64,000 nucleotides of DNA from a bacterium 1XD21-13 (GCA_009917555.1 QZDX01000002.1:186001-250000), one strand, 5' to 3'. Numbered from the stretch's first letter, positions 8,805 to 17,667 are shown. Translations and numbers: made by a program. Notes: generated by a model not told the origin, from the sequence alone.

Positions 8805-8864
8805 CATACCCCATCGGGGTATTTTTTATAATTCCAATATACCCCAAGGGGGTATATTTGTCAA
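8805..8864 (-). promoter_or_regulatory. copA promoter with two CsoR-type operators
   Basis: -35 TTGACA at 8859-8864, 17-base spacer, -10 TATATT at 8836-8841, minus strand. The spacer and -10 are covered by a 23-bp palindrome, 8836-8858 (AATATACCCC-N3-GGGGTATATT). A second palindrome, 8806-8822 (ATACCCC-N3-GGGGTAT), lies just downstream near the start of transcription. G/C-rich blocks inside AT flanks are the form of known CsoR operators. Occupation of either would block RNA polymerase. Confidence 0.85.
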
Positions 8865-9035
8865 GTCGATTTTATCCATATGTTCAACATAGTGTTCCGA
8901 CTACCTGGCGCTCTGACCACTTTTTGAAAATAATATCCCTTTATTATTAGTAATGCACAGCAAAAATATCCATCTAGCACGATCCCTTAGTATCCGCTCC
9001 ACAAGCAAAGCCATCCACAACACCCCCCACAGCCA

Positions 9036-9242
9036 GGGACAGCCACAAAATAAGCCGGCTGGCTTCTCCGATATCCCGGCTGTTCACGCACAGTCTGTCT
9101 GATATGGGCGGACATTGGCCCCAAAAGCTTCAAAATCCTCAAAGCCTCCATCGGTCAATGTCCGACCAAAGCAGTCAGACTGTGCGTGAACCGTCCGAAC
9201 ACAGATATGGAAAAGCCAGCCGGCTTATTTTGTGGCTGTCCC
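9036..9242. repeat. 207-bp long inverted-repeat element (MITE-like or hairpin)
   Basis: The ends are perfect 30-base complements (9036-9065 and 9213-9242, beginning GGGACAGCCACAAAATAAGC). The inner sequence continues to pair with a few mismatches, for example GTTCACGCACAGTCTG against CAGACTGTGCGTGAAC and GGACATTGGCC against GGTCAATGTCC, leaving a loop of about 30 bases. It lies between two minus-strand genes just after the stop of the chemoreceptor gene. It codes for nothing recognisable. It may be a non-autonomous mobile element or a large transcript-end hairpin. Confidence 0.8.
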
Positions 9243-9253
9243 GTCCGCCCCGC

Positions 9254-10195
9254 CTACTCCTTCATATACTCCTTAATCATAGGCGGAACCTGCCCCATCA
9301 TATTATCAATATCCTCAAACATAGTACTTTTCGTAGTCCCCAGCGCACTGGCCTGATTAATATGCTTCACCACCACCTGATACTGATCCTTCACCTGCAC
9401 AAAAAAATCACAAAGCCTTTGAAGGGCCGACTTAGACTGATCAATCACCCCTGAGATCTCCGTATGCACCGTTGTGGCACTCTCCGCCGACCGGGTAATC
9501 TCATCAAACATCTCATAGGTCTCATTTACCTTGCAAATACTAGCCCCCAGCGCCTGCTGAGAAGTAACAATACTGCTGTTCAGCTGCTCTGTTCCCAGCT
9601 CCACATCATGAATTCCCGCATCCACCTCGCCGGTCAGCTCCTTGATCTCATCCGCCAGCTTCTTTACCTCCACGGCCACCACAGCAAAGCCCTTTCCCTG
9701 CTGTCCGGCCCTGGCTGCTTCAATGGAAGCATTGATAGCCAGAAGATTCGTCTGCTCCGCAATCGAAACAATCTTATTCGTACATTGCTTAATCTTAACC
9801 ACAGCCTCCTGAAGAGCCTCAAAAGTACTCTCCATCTCCCCAAAATAGGTCTCTACCTGCATAGAGCTGCTTTTCAGCTCCTCCACCTCATTCTGCGCCT
9901 GGGAAACCGACCGGGCAATGGTATCCTTCACCTCCACAAACTGCTCGGATACCATCTCAATGCTGGTAAAATTCTGCCCAAAATCCTGCAGCTTTTCCTC
10001 AAAGCTCCCGGCCTCCGTAAGCACATTTCCAAAGGAGCTACGAATCTTTCCCAGCTCCTCCAAAGAGCTGACCTCCTTTTGTACCAGATCCGACCGGTAA
10101 TCCTTCAAGGTATCTATCACATGCAGCACCGGCGCCAGAGATTTCTCCTGAGCCTGCATTTTCTTTTCCTTCCTGTTCCTCTTTCCAAACAACAT
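9254..10195 (-). CDS. Soluble methyl-accepting chemotaxis protein
   Basis: 313 residues with no hydrophobic segment, so cytoplasmic. The N-terminal half is predicted helical coiled coil. The conserved signalling hairpin is at about residues 145-190 (IVSIAEQTNLLAINASIEAARAG, then GKGFAVVAVEVKKLADEI), which contacts CheA and CheW in this family. No ligand-binding domain is present, so input must come from a partner; the FIST protein encoded 12 bp upstream in the same operon is the obvious candidate. GGGGGGAG precedes the ATG. The C-terminus lacks a recognisable CheR-tether pentapeptide. Confidence 0.88.
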   Translation of the reverse strand: MLFGKRNRKEKKMQAQEKSLAPVLHVIDTLKDYRSDLVQKEVSSLEELGKIRSSFGNVLTEAGSFEEKLQDFGQNFTSIEMVSEQFVEVKDTIARSVSQAQNEVEELKSSSMQVETYFGEMESTFEALQEAVVKIKQCTNKIVSIAEQTNLLAINASIEAARAGQQGKGFAVVAVEVKKLADEIKELTGEVDAGIHDVELGTEQLNSSIVTSQQALGASICKVNETYEMFDEITRSAESATTVHTEISGVIDQSKSALQRLCDFFVQVKDQYQVVVKHINQASALGTTKSTMFEDIDNMMGQVPPMIKEYMKE

Positions 10196-10207
10196 AGCTC
10201 TCCCCCC

Positions 10208-11263
10208 TTACTCAAATACCACGCAGGACATTGACTGATTGATAAAGCGACTGTTATAGTGCTCTCCCAGGCCCACCAGACCTGCATGACCGCCCAGAAC
10301 ACCCATTTCCGCCAGATACTCCTCCATATAGTGGTTCTGGCTAAAAAGCAGATACCGGAACAGGCAGTTAATTGAAAATACGGCCGAAACCCGTGGAAAA
10401 TCACGCTGAATCGTACGCACCGTATTCTTCACAATCGCCTTATAATCTCCCAGCTGAAGCAAAACCAGCACGTCCGAATCATTGACCTGTCGATAGCAGG
10501 TCAGTGCATCCCCCACTACCTCCTTAATGGACACAATACAGATGTCATTCCCATTCAGCTTTCCAAAAGGATTCTTAAAGGTCTGGCTCTGAACATCCTC
10601 ATCTGAAATATGTAAAATATCCCGGTAAACCCGTTTCGCCGGCTGACCGTTCAGGGCTCCAATCAGATACCTGGACTTATCCGTCTGGGAGGCAATAAAA
10701 CGGTAATCCTTCATCTGATGGTAAATATTTTCCTTATAAGCCTTCACCCTGCCATTCAGATTCTTCACCAGACCGTAAGCCACCGCGTCCTCATAAACAC
10801 GTCCGTTGGCAGATACCTTATTGGCATCGCCGGTGCCCCCCACCAGCGAAATTCCACGGTGCTTCAAAACAGAATAAATCGTTGTCAGCGCGCAGGCATC
10901 ATTTCCTGCACAGAGATCGATACAAATCGTATTTTCCTGGCTGCCGTTTACCCTTCGCACATCCTCCATCAGCCGGTTAATATACTTCACCGGCATCACA
11001 GATACCTCCTCCAGCACATTCACTGCCGCTTGAACTCCATCCGAAAAGGCAATCACGCCCACACCCTTTTCCACCACGCGGGTATCATAGCACATGCCCA
11101 CACAACCAATACTGGGAACTCCCGGATAAAGCTTTTCAAGCTCAAACACATGGGAATCAAACTGATCCTTATTCGAAAATAGCATAATAAACTGCGGATT
11201 GCTAAGTCCCCGAACTGCTTCCTTCAAATCGCCATATTGACTTTTACCAAAAAACTGTCTCAT
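10208..11263 (-). CDS. FIST-domain sensory protein
   Basis: 351 residues matching the FIST N- and C-terminal sensory domains: an N-terminal region with PSIGCVGMCYDTRVVEKGVGVIAF, a glycine-rich GISLVGGTGDANKVSANGRVY, and a C-terminal half with SAVFSINCLFRYLLF and GLVGLGEHYNSRFINQSMSCVVFE. FIST domains are thought to bind small ligands such as amino acids. No transmembrane segment. The gene is first in a two-gene operon with a soluble chemoreceptor lacking its own sensor domain, so the two probably act as a split receptor. GAGAGGAG precedes the ATG. Confidence 0.82.
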   Translation of the reverse strand: MRQFFGKSQYGDLKEAVRGLSNPQFIMLFSNKDQFDSHVFELEKLYPGVPSIGCVGMCYDTRVVEKGVGVIAFSDGVQAAVNVLEEVSVMPVKYINRLMEDVRRVNGSQENTICIDLCAGNDACALTTIYSVLKHRGISLVGGTGDANKVSANGRVYEDAVAYGLVKNLNGRVKAYKENIYHQMKDYRFIASQTDKSRYLIGALNGQPAKRVYRDILHISDEDVQSQTFKNPFGKLNGNDICIVSIKEVVGDALTCYRQVNDSDVLVLLQLGDYKAIVKNTVRTIQRDFPRVSAVFSINCLFRYLLFSQNHYMEEYLAEMGVLGGHAGLVGLGEHYNSRFINQSMSCVVFE

Positions 11264-11333
11264 GCCAAATCTGCTCCTCTCTCCATCTGAGTATGTTCCA
11301 TCAAAATTACACTAAATCGAAAAAAACAAATAC

Positions 11334-11363
11334 ATTATATGGTATTCCTCTGCCAAGCGTCAA
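11334..11363 (-). promoter_or_regulatory. Promoter of the FIST-chemoreceptor operon
   Basis: Minus strand: -35 TTGACG at 11358-11363, 18-base spacer, -10 TATAAT at 11334-11339, about 70 bases before the start codon. Good match to the sigma-A consensus; no flagellar sigma-28 pattern was seen. Confidence 0.65.
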
Positions 11364-11440
11364 CAAAAATTTTCACTATGGAAAGGTCTCACTATGGAAA
11401 GGTCTGCAGGCTTACTCTGTCACTGTCCATGAACAGTATT

Positions 11441-13666
11441 TCAAACTTCCGCCTCTAATATATAAATCCGAGATTCAAAATCCGTAGAGTGATCCGCTCC
11501 TGCCGACACCTGTCCTGCCGAATCGTCGGTGGTGATCAAGCCCGCATACATCAGCTCATCTCCATAGTGGACCGTCCCGCCGTTTACATTCCGATAAGCC
11601 GCATCCGGATTCAATCCTTCCAAACGAAGTCTGGTATACCGTCCATTTACATCGTTCAAAATACGATACCATCCAACAATAGCCGTCTTTTTATCCTCGC
11701 TTACCACCATCCAGGCAGCCTCATTGCCCTCAAAAGGACTGTTAAGCCGGTAGAAGGTTCCAAACTGCAGAATATGGCGATATTTCTTCATAAACGCAAT
11801 CTGCTCTTTGACCTCCCCCATCTCCTCCCGGGTGAGCTTATTCAGATCCAGCTCATAGCCAAAGGTTCCAAAGCAGGCCACATTCGCCCTGGTGTGAAGG
11901 GGCGTGTTCCGATATACCTGGTGGTTGGGCGCAGCCGACACATGAGCCCCCATACTGCTGATGGGATAGCACATAGACGCCCCGTACTGAATCTTCAGCC
12001 GCTCCACCGCGTCGCTGTCATCACTGAGCCATCCCTGGGGCGCATAGTAAAGCATTCCGGGGTCAAAGCGTCCGCCCCCGCTGGCACAGGATTCAAAAAG
12101 CACCTGCGGAAATTCCGAGGTCAGCCGTTCATAGAGATCGTATACCCCCAGGATGTACCGGTGATAAACCTCTCCCTGCCGATCTGCAGGCCACCCGCGG
12201 GAAAAGCACTCGGTAATACTCCGGTTCATATCCCATTTGATATAGGAAAGCTTCGCCTCCCGAAGAATCTCTGCCATCTGCTCATAGATGGCGTCCACCA
12301 CCTCTTTTCGGGAAAAATCCAGTACATACTGATGGCGTCCCTGAGACACGCTTCGTCCCGGTGCTCCCAGTATCCAGTCCGGATGCTTCCGGTAAAAATC
12401 CGAATCCTGATTGACCATCTCCGGCTCAAACCAGAGGCCAAGCTTCATGCCAAGCGCTTCCATCCGGTCCGCCAGGCCTGCAATTCCATTTGGCAGGCGA
12501 TCGCGGTTGGCCGTCCAGTCTCCAAGCCCCGCATGATCATTGCTGCGCTCTCCAAACCAGCCATCGTCCAGGACAAAGAGCTCCACGCCGCACTCCTTTG
12601 CCTGAGCCGCAAGCTCCATCAGACGGTCCTCCGTAAAGTCAAAATAAGTAGCCTCCCAGTTGTTATTGAGAATAGGGCGTGCCTTGTCCCTCCAGTATCC
12701 TCTCGCCAGCCGCCTCTGATAGAGCTTGTGGAAGGTCTGGCTCATTTGATTCAGCCCCTTGTCCGTGTAGACCAGAACCGCCTCCGGTGTCTGAAAGCTC
12801 TCGCCCGGATCCAGCTTCCAGGTAAAGGTCTCCGGATCGATTCCGGCCATCACACGCAGAGTATCATGGGCGTCCACCTCCGCCTGGATTCGGAAATTGC
12901 CGCTGTAGATAAGAGAAAGCCCCAGGGCCTCCCCCTGATGTTCATTGGTATGAGGCCGCCGAAGCACCAGGAAGGGATTGTGCTCATGGGAGGAATTGCC
13001 CCTCATGCTTCCGATTGCCTGGATTCCCGGCTCCAGTCTCCGGCTGTGAATGTGGCACTCCCTGGCCCAGCAGCCGGAAAGCTGCTGCCACACATAATCC
13101 CGATCCGGCAGATCCAGGCTGAGACTCATGGCTCGTGTAAGCCTGACCGCCTCTGTGCCGTTGTTGAAGAGCCTTGCGCTGCGGGCAAGTATCCCGCCCT
13201 CTGCGAAAATGGTGTAGAGAAGCTCCACCTGAACCCCCGTCAGAGCATCCCTCAGAGTGACAATCAGGGTCTTGGCCTCGCCCTCCGCTTCTGTGTAGGT
13301 AGCCGGAAGACCAGGAAGCTTCGGCTTTCCGCTCTCGATTCTATGGCTCTCATACTGAAAGTCCGAGAGCCTGCTTCCGTTTTCCTGACACACCTCCACC
13401 GCCGGCTGGCGAAAATCCGTGGTGCCAAATACGGGATACTCCTGGCGGATGTGCTCCAGGGAAAAGGTGTCGTCATCCTCAAAGACACGGGCCGTCATAG
13501 GTCTTGTACAGGTCTCCAGAAAATAGGAGAAATCCTCCCTGTCCCGAATCCGCTTTCCACAGTAAAGCTGGCCCAAATGACCATTCTTCAAAATGAGCAT
13601 AATGTAGCTTATAGTATCATTATAGAGATGAAAGGTTTTGCTGCTTTCGTGATATACAATTTTCAT
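11441..13666 (-). CDS. Alpha-galactosidase, GH36
   Basis: 741 residues with no signal peptide, so an intracellular enzyme removing terminal alpha-1,6-galactose from melibiose, raffinose and related sugars. The order is the N-terminal beta-sandwich, the barrel with FVLDDGWFGERSNDHAGLGDW, YIKWDMNRSITE with nucleophile D479, SCASGGGRFDPGMLYY, and SDDSDAVERLKIQYG that carries the acid/base Asp. Length is normal for the clostridial/Bacillus GH36 subgroup. The AraC-type regulator gene at 13910-14821 lies upstream in the same direction. It is a paralogue of the GH36 at 24702-26897 (same motifs and length). Confidence 0.95.
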   Translation of the reverse strand: MKIVYHESSKTFHLYNDTISYIMLILKNGHLGQLYCGKRIRDREDFSYFLETCTRPMTARVFEDDDTFSLEHIRQEYPVFGTTDFRQPAVEVCQENGSRLSDFQYESHRIESGKPKLPGLPATYTEAEGEAKTLIVTLRDALTGVQVELLYTIFAEGGILARSARLFNNGTEAVRLTRAMSLSLDLPDRDYVWQQLSGCWARECHIHSRRLEPGIQAIGSMRGNSSHEHNPFLVLRRPHTNEHQGEALGLSLIYSGNFRIQAEVDAHDTLRVMAGIDPETFTWKLDPGESFQTPEAVLVYTDKGLNQMSQTFHKLYQRRLARGYWRDKARPILNNNWEATYFDFTEDRLMELAAQAKECGVELFVLDDGWFGERSNDHAGLGDWTANRDRLPNGIAGLADRMEALGMKLGLWFEPEMVNQDSDFYRKHPDWILGAPGRSVSQGRHQYVLDFSRKEVVDAIYEQMAEILREAKLSYIKWDMNRSITECFSRGWPADRQGEVYHRYILGVYDLYERLTSEFPQVLFESCASGGGRFDPGMLYYAPQGWLSDDSDAVERLKIQYGASMCYPISSMGAHVSAAPNHQVYRNTPLHTRANVACFGTFGYELDLNKLTREEMGEVKEQIAFMKKYRHILQFGTFYRLNSPFEGNEAAWMVVSEDKKTAIVGWYRILNDVNGRYTRLRLEGLNPDAAYRNVNGGTVHYGDELMYAGLITTDDSAGQVSAGADHSTDFESRIYILEAEV

Positions 13667-13778
13667 TTGATTCTCCTGCTTTCTACCGCACTGGTACGGC
13701 TCTTTTTTATGAATCCCTTTTTATTGTCCCAATCCTAAAGACTTCTCTGTAAAAGGCTTCGGGATTTTTCACGGTCCT

Positions 13779-13784
13779 ATTGTA
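13779..13784 (-). promoter_or_regulatory. Possible extended -10 promoter for the GH36 gene
   Basis: Minus strand TGATACAAT, an extended -10 box, 113 bases before the start codon at 13666, in a 243-bp gap after the AraC gene. The -35 (TAACAG, 17 bases upstream) is poor, which would suit an activator-dependent promoter. Weak evidence. Confidence 0.35.
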
Positions 13785-13909
13785 TCAGCACTTTGGGAAA
13801 GCTGTTAGATACTTTTGTTTCAAAAAACAGTCAAAATGATTCCAGGTAGTCCCCTCATCGATATTCCATCTGCCTGATAATTCGACTGCACACCTGTAGG
13901 ACACCGGCA

Positions 13910-14821
13910 TTATTTTTTCTGCAATTTTTTTAAATCCTCATTACTCATAAGCTCCCTTAGAATTTCCTCATTTTCTCCCGACTCCCTCTTGCCGGACCTC
14001 CAATTCTCCCTGCGATACTCCTTGGGTGCAGCTCCCGTGCTTCTTTTAAATGCCTTGGAAAAGACCAGGGTATCCCGGTAGCCGCAGGACAGGGCCACAT
14101 GCTCAACGGACAATTTCGTTGTAACAAGAAGCTCCTTTGCCCTGGATAAGCGCACCTCCGTCAAAAATTCCTGGGGAGACATATTTAAGGTATTTTTAAA
14201 AAGCTTGTAGAGGTAGCTTCGGTCCACACAGAGATGGCTGGCAATGTCCGACACCTTGATATTGGAGGAATAGCGGTTGCGAATAAAGGTGACTGCCCGT
14301 TCCATATAAAAGTTTTCCTTTGAGGGCTCGCCCCTTCCACGATCTACGGCATTTTCCGATAGGATCGAAAAAAAGCCGTATAGAAGGCTCTGCTGCCGAT
14401 ACTGACTGGTCACAGAGCCATCGGAGCAGCTCATCATCTCCAAAACTAAGCGCTTTAATTCCCTTCCCTTCTCAGAACGAAAGGTAAGCTGCCGGCCGTT
14501 AAGACCCAGATCCTCCAGGTATTCCTCCGCCCTCTTTCCCGAAAATCCAATCCAGAGATAGCTCCAGGGCTCCTTCTGATCCGCCTGGTAGTAGACCAGT
14601 GTATTTGGTTCAATCAAAAAGCCCTCCCCTGCCTCCAGCTCATATTTTTGCTCCCCTTTTCGGTAGGTGCCCTTTCCATCCACGATATAATGAATCAGAT
14701 AATTGGACCGCATGGCAGGGCCGTAGCTGTGAAGAGGCTCACAGCGGGCGTAGCCGCAGAAGCAGACATAGAGATCTCTGAACTTTGATTCAGACAACTC
14801 TAGTACAAATGCGTTTTCCAT
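13910..14821 (-). CDS. AraC-family transcriptional regulator
   Basis: 303 residues: an N-terminal cupin-type sugar-sensing domain (YLIHYIVDGKGTYR, GEGFLIEPNTLVYYQAD) and a C-terminal pair of helix-turn-helix motifs (IKVSDIASHLCVDRSYLYKLFKNTLNMSPQEFL and VEHVALSCGYRDTLVFSKAFKRSTGAAPKEYR). The ATG at 14821 is chosen because GGAGG lies 8 bases upstream; the longer frame to 14911 would overlap the neighbouring gene. Similar in domain layout to the regulator at 30517-31383. Likely activates the downstream alpha-galactosidase gene. Confidence 0.9.
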   Translation of the reverse strand: MENAFVLELSESKFRDLYVCFCGYARCEPLHSYGPAMRSNYLIHYIVDGKGTYRKGEQKYELEAGEGFLIEPNTLVYYQADQKEPWSYLWIGFSGKRAEEYLEDLGLNGRQLTFRSEKGRELKRLVLEMMSCSDGSVTSQYRQQSLLYGFFSILSENAVDRGRGEPSKENFYMERAVTFIRNRYSSNIKVSDIASHLCVDRSYLYKLFKNTLNMSPQEFLTEVRLSRAKELLVTTKLSVEHVALSCGYRDTLVFSKAFKRSTGAAPKEYRRENWRSGKRESGENEEILRELMSNEDLKKLQKK

Positions 14822-14886
14822 TTCAAAAGCCTCCTTACCCCTCCCAAGCCGCTGCTCTGAGAATTCCTTCCATTCTTTAAACTCTC

Positions 14887-15585
14887 TCAATGAATCCTGG
14901 GCAGGTTCCACCGGTAATGCATAGCCAGAAGCCGTACCACAATAACCACTGCCGCCCCCAAGGTCATGGAGGCCAGATTCCCAATCCTGTCCCCGGAATA
15001 CACACAGGCAAGCGCGCCAGCGATGGAGGCGCAGGCGTAAATATGCTTGGTCAGGATATAGGGCTTCTCCTGGGCAATCACATCCCGCATCAAACCGCCG
15101 CCCACACCCGTGATCACGCCCACAAAGATCAACAGGAAGGTCTGATCGTAGCCAAGAGTTCTGGCCGTATTAATGCCCATCACCGTAAAAATTCCCAGAC
15201 CAAGGGCGTCAAAGAGGGTCATGGTTTTGTCATAGGCCGCCGCAAGCTTTTCCTGTATTGCACTGTGGTGCACCTGACCTTCGGGCATGGAACAATTCGA
15301 AGAACGTACTCCCCCTGGCAGAATATATAAAGCCAGGAACAGAAGGACTGACACCCCCAAGGCTACCATGGTATAGATGGGATTGCGAAACATATTGGGG
15401 GGCGTATAGCCCAGAATCAGATCCCGTATCACCCCGCCGCCCACGGAGGTAATCACCCCAAGCACACAGACGCCAAACAAATCCATATCCTTGCGGATTG
15501 CCAGCATGGCCCCGGAGGAGGCAAAGGCGATTGTCCCTATGATTTCCATAATAAATATAATTAAATCCGAATAGCCCACATCCAT
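14887..15585 (-). CDS. TRIC-type cation channel family membrane protein (UPF0126/YicG)
   Basis: 232 residues, seven hydrophobic segments arranged as two repeated halves. The glycine-rich signatures SVGGGVIRDLILGYTPP in the first half and GVGGGLMRDVIAQEKPYIL in the second are characteristic of bacterial trimeric intracellular cation (TRIC) channel homologues. The middle linker (about residues 90-120) is longer than usual. Physiological role in bacteria is not settled. The flanking genes also encode membrane proteins, but no shared function is evident. Confidence 0.88.
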   Translation of the reverse strand: MDVGYSDLIIFIMEIIGTIAFASSGAMLAIRKDMDLFGVCVLGVITSVGGGVIRDLILGYTPPNMFRNPIYTMVALGVSVLLFLALYILPGGVRSSNCSMPEGQVHHSAIQEKLAAAYDKTMTLFDALGLGIFTVMGINTARTLGYDQTFLLIFVGVITGVGGGLMRDVIAQEKPYILTKHIYACASIAGALACVYSGDRIGNLASMTLGAAVVIVVRLLAMHYRWNLPRIH

Positions 15586-15659
15586 TGATTTCCATTCTCC
15601 CTGATGGTTTTACCATTATCCCGCCTCTGTAAATGAGACATATTTTCTATGCGTTTCTT

Positions 15660-16346
15660 CTATCTCTCCGGCCCCTTCTGCTCTGCCGGAGGAATGAACA
15701 TAATCACAAATACCATCAGCAGAAGCAGACAGACGATCAGCACGGAACGCTCCAGAAAGGCCCTGGTCAAAGCAGTTCCTATCACTGCTCCCAGTATAAA
15801 GAAAAGAATAATGCCATAGTACTGGAAACTCTTCTTTCTAGCTTCCTTGTCCTTGTTGATATTGTAATAAAAAAGCTGCTCCGTAGCACTGCGCAGATTC
15901 CCTGTACACATGGTAGTAGCATAGGCGCTTCCGTTAAAACGCCGGAAGCTTTCCACCTGCATGGAGCATACAAAAGACACCGCCGAGTTGATGAGATCAT
16001 CACACACGCCGGAGGGTGTAAATGCAATCACCCACAGCACCGCAAACTCAATCACTATGACAATCTGCCGCCAGTGAAGCCCCGGATTGTAGCGAAATCT
16101 TCTCCGCACATACTCGGTGATCAAGATTCCTGCCATAAATGCCAGGATGGGGTACATATAAAATAAAATCTTATCCCAATTCTGATCCGCCATATTGATG
16201 CCCAGCAATACAATATTGCCCGTCTGGGCATTGGCAAATACACCGCCCCTACAGATATAAGTGTAAACATCCAAATATCCGCCGGCAATAGCCAGAAGGA
16301 CTCCCACCAGGTAAGATTCTGACGCCTTTTCCAAATGAAGCTTCAT
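15660..16346 (-). CDS. DUF1275 (YoaK-like) membrane protein
   Basis: 228 residues with about six hydrophobic segments. LAIAGGYLDVYTYICRGGVFANAQTGNIVLLG is the family's N-terminal signature, and a later MCTGNLRSATEQL is the second conserved element. Function unknown; distantly related to transporters. The second of two in-frame ATGs (16346) is preferred because AGGAG is 9 bases from it and only 3 from the first. Confidence 0.88.
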   Translation of the reverse strand: MKLHLEKASESYLVGVLLAIAGGYLDVYTYICRGGVFANAQTGNIVLLGINMADQNWDKILFYMYPILAFMAGILITEYVRRRFRYNPGLHWRQIVIVIEFAVLWVIAFTPSGVCDDLINSAVSFVCSMQVESFRRFNGSAYATTMCTGNLRSATEQLFYYNINKDKEARKKSFQYYGIILFFILGAVIGTALTRAFLERSVLIVCLLLLMVFVIMFIPPAEQKGPER

Positions 16347-16394
16347 TTTCATGCGCTCCTTTTATGTAAACTGTTTCTGTTCTTTTTGCACCTG

Positions 16395-17042
16395 TCAGGG
16401 AAGCATTTTATTCACCAGCTTCTCGCTTCTGGGCAAAAAGAATCCTGCCACCGGTCCTACCAGGCAGGCGCAGACAATGGTACCGATTCCAAAGGAACCG
16501 CCCAGCAAAAATCCCACAGCTACAAAGCAAACATCCACCATAACACGCACAATGCTGAACTTGAAACGGCTCTTATCGCTGATCACAAGGGCCACCAGAT
16601 CATTGGGCCCGGTTCCGGCATCTGATTTGATCACAATGGTCATGCCAAAAGCCAGAATCACACAGCCCACAGCTAAAACGGGAAGCTTGAACCACAGAGA
16701 TCTCTCGGTCACAAACAAAAATCCCAGGAAATATGTAAAAAAATCGATAATCGGACCGCCGCAGACCATACAGAGGAGGGTTCCAATTTTAATATAGCTC
16801 TTGTCCACAAACAGCAGTACAACAATAATCAAAAAACACATGGCAATGTGTGTATAGCCATGAGTCAAGGCCCCCCATCCGGTGACCTCGCTGACTGTTC
16901 GGAATATTCCCTGTACCAGTACATTAAAAGGATCTGCCCCCAGATCCGCAAGCAGGAACAAGGTCACACCCAGGTGGGCTATGGTAAGCCCTGCCAGCAA
17001 AATAAGTACTCTCAACAACGTTTCCTTCACACTTCTTTTCAT
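16395..17042 (-). CDS. YczE/YitT-family membrane protein
   Basis: 215 residues, five or six hydrophobic spans, beginning MKRSVKETLLRVLILLAG. Family marks are the acidic turn LADLGADPFNVLVQGI, the central CGGPIIDFFTYFLG and SDAGTGPNDLVALVIS. Function unknown. The ATG at 17042 follows GGGAGG at 12 bases; an alternative GTG at 17051 is closer to it. The gene ends 48 bp before the DUF1275 gene in the same direction. Confidence 0.8.
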   Translation of the reverse strand: MKRSVKETLLRVLILLAGLTIAHLGVTLFLLADLGADPFNVLVQGIFRTVSEVTGWGALTHGYTHIAMCFLIIVVLLFVDKSYIKIGTLLCMVCGGPIIDFFTYFLGFLFVTERSLWFKLPVLAVGCVILAFGMTIVIKSDAGTGPNDLVALVISDKSRFKFSIVRVMVDVCFVAVGFLLGGSFGIGTIVCACLVGPVAGFFLPRSEKLVNKMLP

Positions 17043-17166
17043 ATGACTCACAATCCTCCCACATTCATCCCCCTGATACAAATCATTCCCATTATAGCAA
17101 CAAGCGGGAAAAATAACAACGGGAAATATGCCTGCGCATAAAGTACGCATAAAGAGGTTTTCTCTC

Positions 17167-17667
17167 TTATATCTGATATACCGAACAAAGCAGCCGTTTT
17201 CCTCCTTCTGTCCGAAACAGCTTCGTAAGCCCATGACGAACTGCATCCTTTGACTTTCCGCCTTCATCTGCATTAACCAGATAGTCAGCCTCCAGAAGAA
17301 TCTGATGATCCAGCCCTCGCCAAGATGGATCTATCTGCTCCCACAGCGTGTGATGATGCGCTGCCACCCAGGTCACACGCTCTACCGTCGCCTCTGATAT
17401 AGAAAATTCTTCCAAAAATGTCTTCACTAAAGCCGCGCTCTCCTGCTCCTGAAGCTTCCCATTGGTGCTTCCATATTTTTCCCTGCAAAGGGGACAGGCG
17501 ATATCATGAACCACCGCCGCAAGCTCCAAGCGCTCTTGAACATCTCTATCCAGATTCTCCAATTCCCCAATTGTTTTTGCATAGGCATACACCTTCAGAA
17601 AATGATTGATGTCATGAAGATTCCCTTGATAAAAATCAATCATTTTTGCAATTGCTTCACTAATCAT
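17167..17667 (-). CDS. HD-domain phosphohydrolase
   Basis: 166 residues. The metal-binding HD pattern is visible as HDINHFLKVYAYA, then AAVVHDIACPLC with the H-D pair, and VAAHHHTLW. Such small stand-alone HD proteins hydrolyse phosphate esters of nucleotides; the substrate here is unknown. The cysteines beside the HD pair (CPLC) are a frequent feature of this subgroup. It lies upstream of the YczE-like gene by 125 bp. Confidence 0.85.
   Translation of the reverse strand: MISEAIAKMIDFYQGNLHDINHFLKVYAYAKTIGELENLDRDVQERLELAAVVHDIACPLCREKYGSTNGKLQEQESAALVKTFLEEFSISEATVERVTWVAAHHHTLWEQIDPSWRGLDHQILLEADYLVNADEGGKSKDAVRHGLTKLFRTEGGKRLLCSVYQI

Noticed and set aside
11489-13738. A 749-codon open frame on the plus strand opposite the GH36 gene
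   Set aside because: It is the antisense shadow of a well-conserved enzyme, has no recognisable domain and no Shine-Dalgarno; the minus-strand GH36 explains the region.
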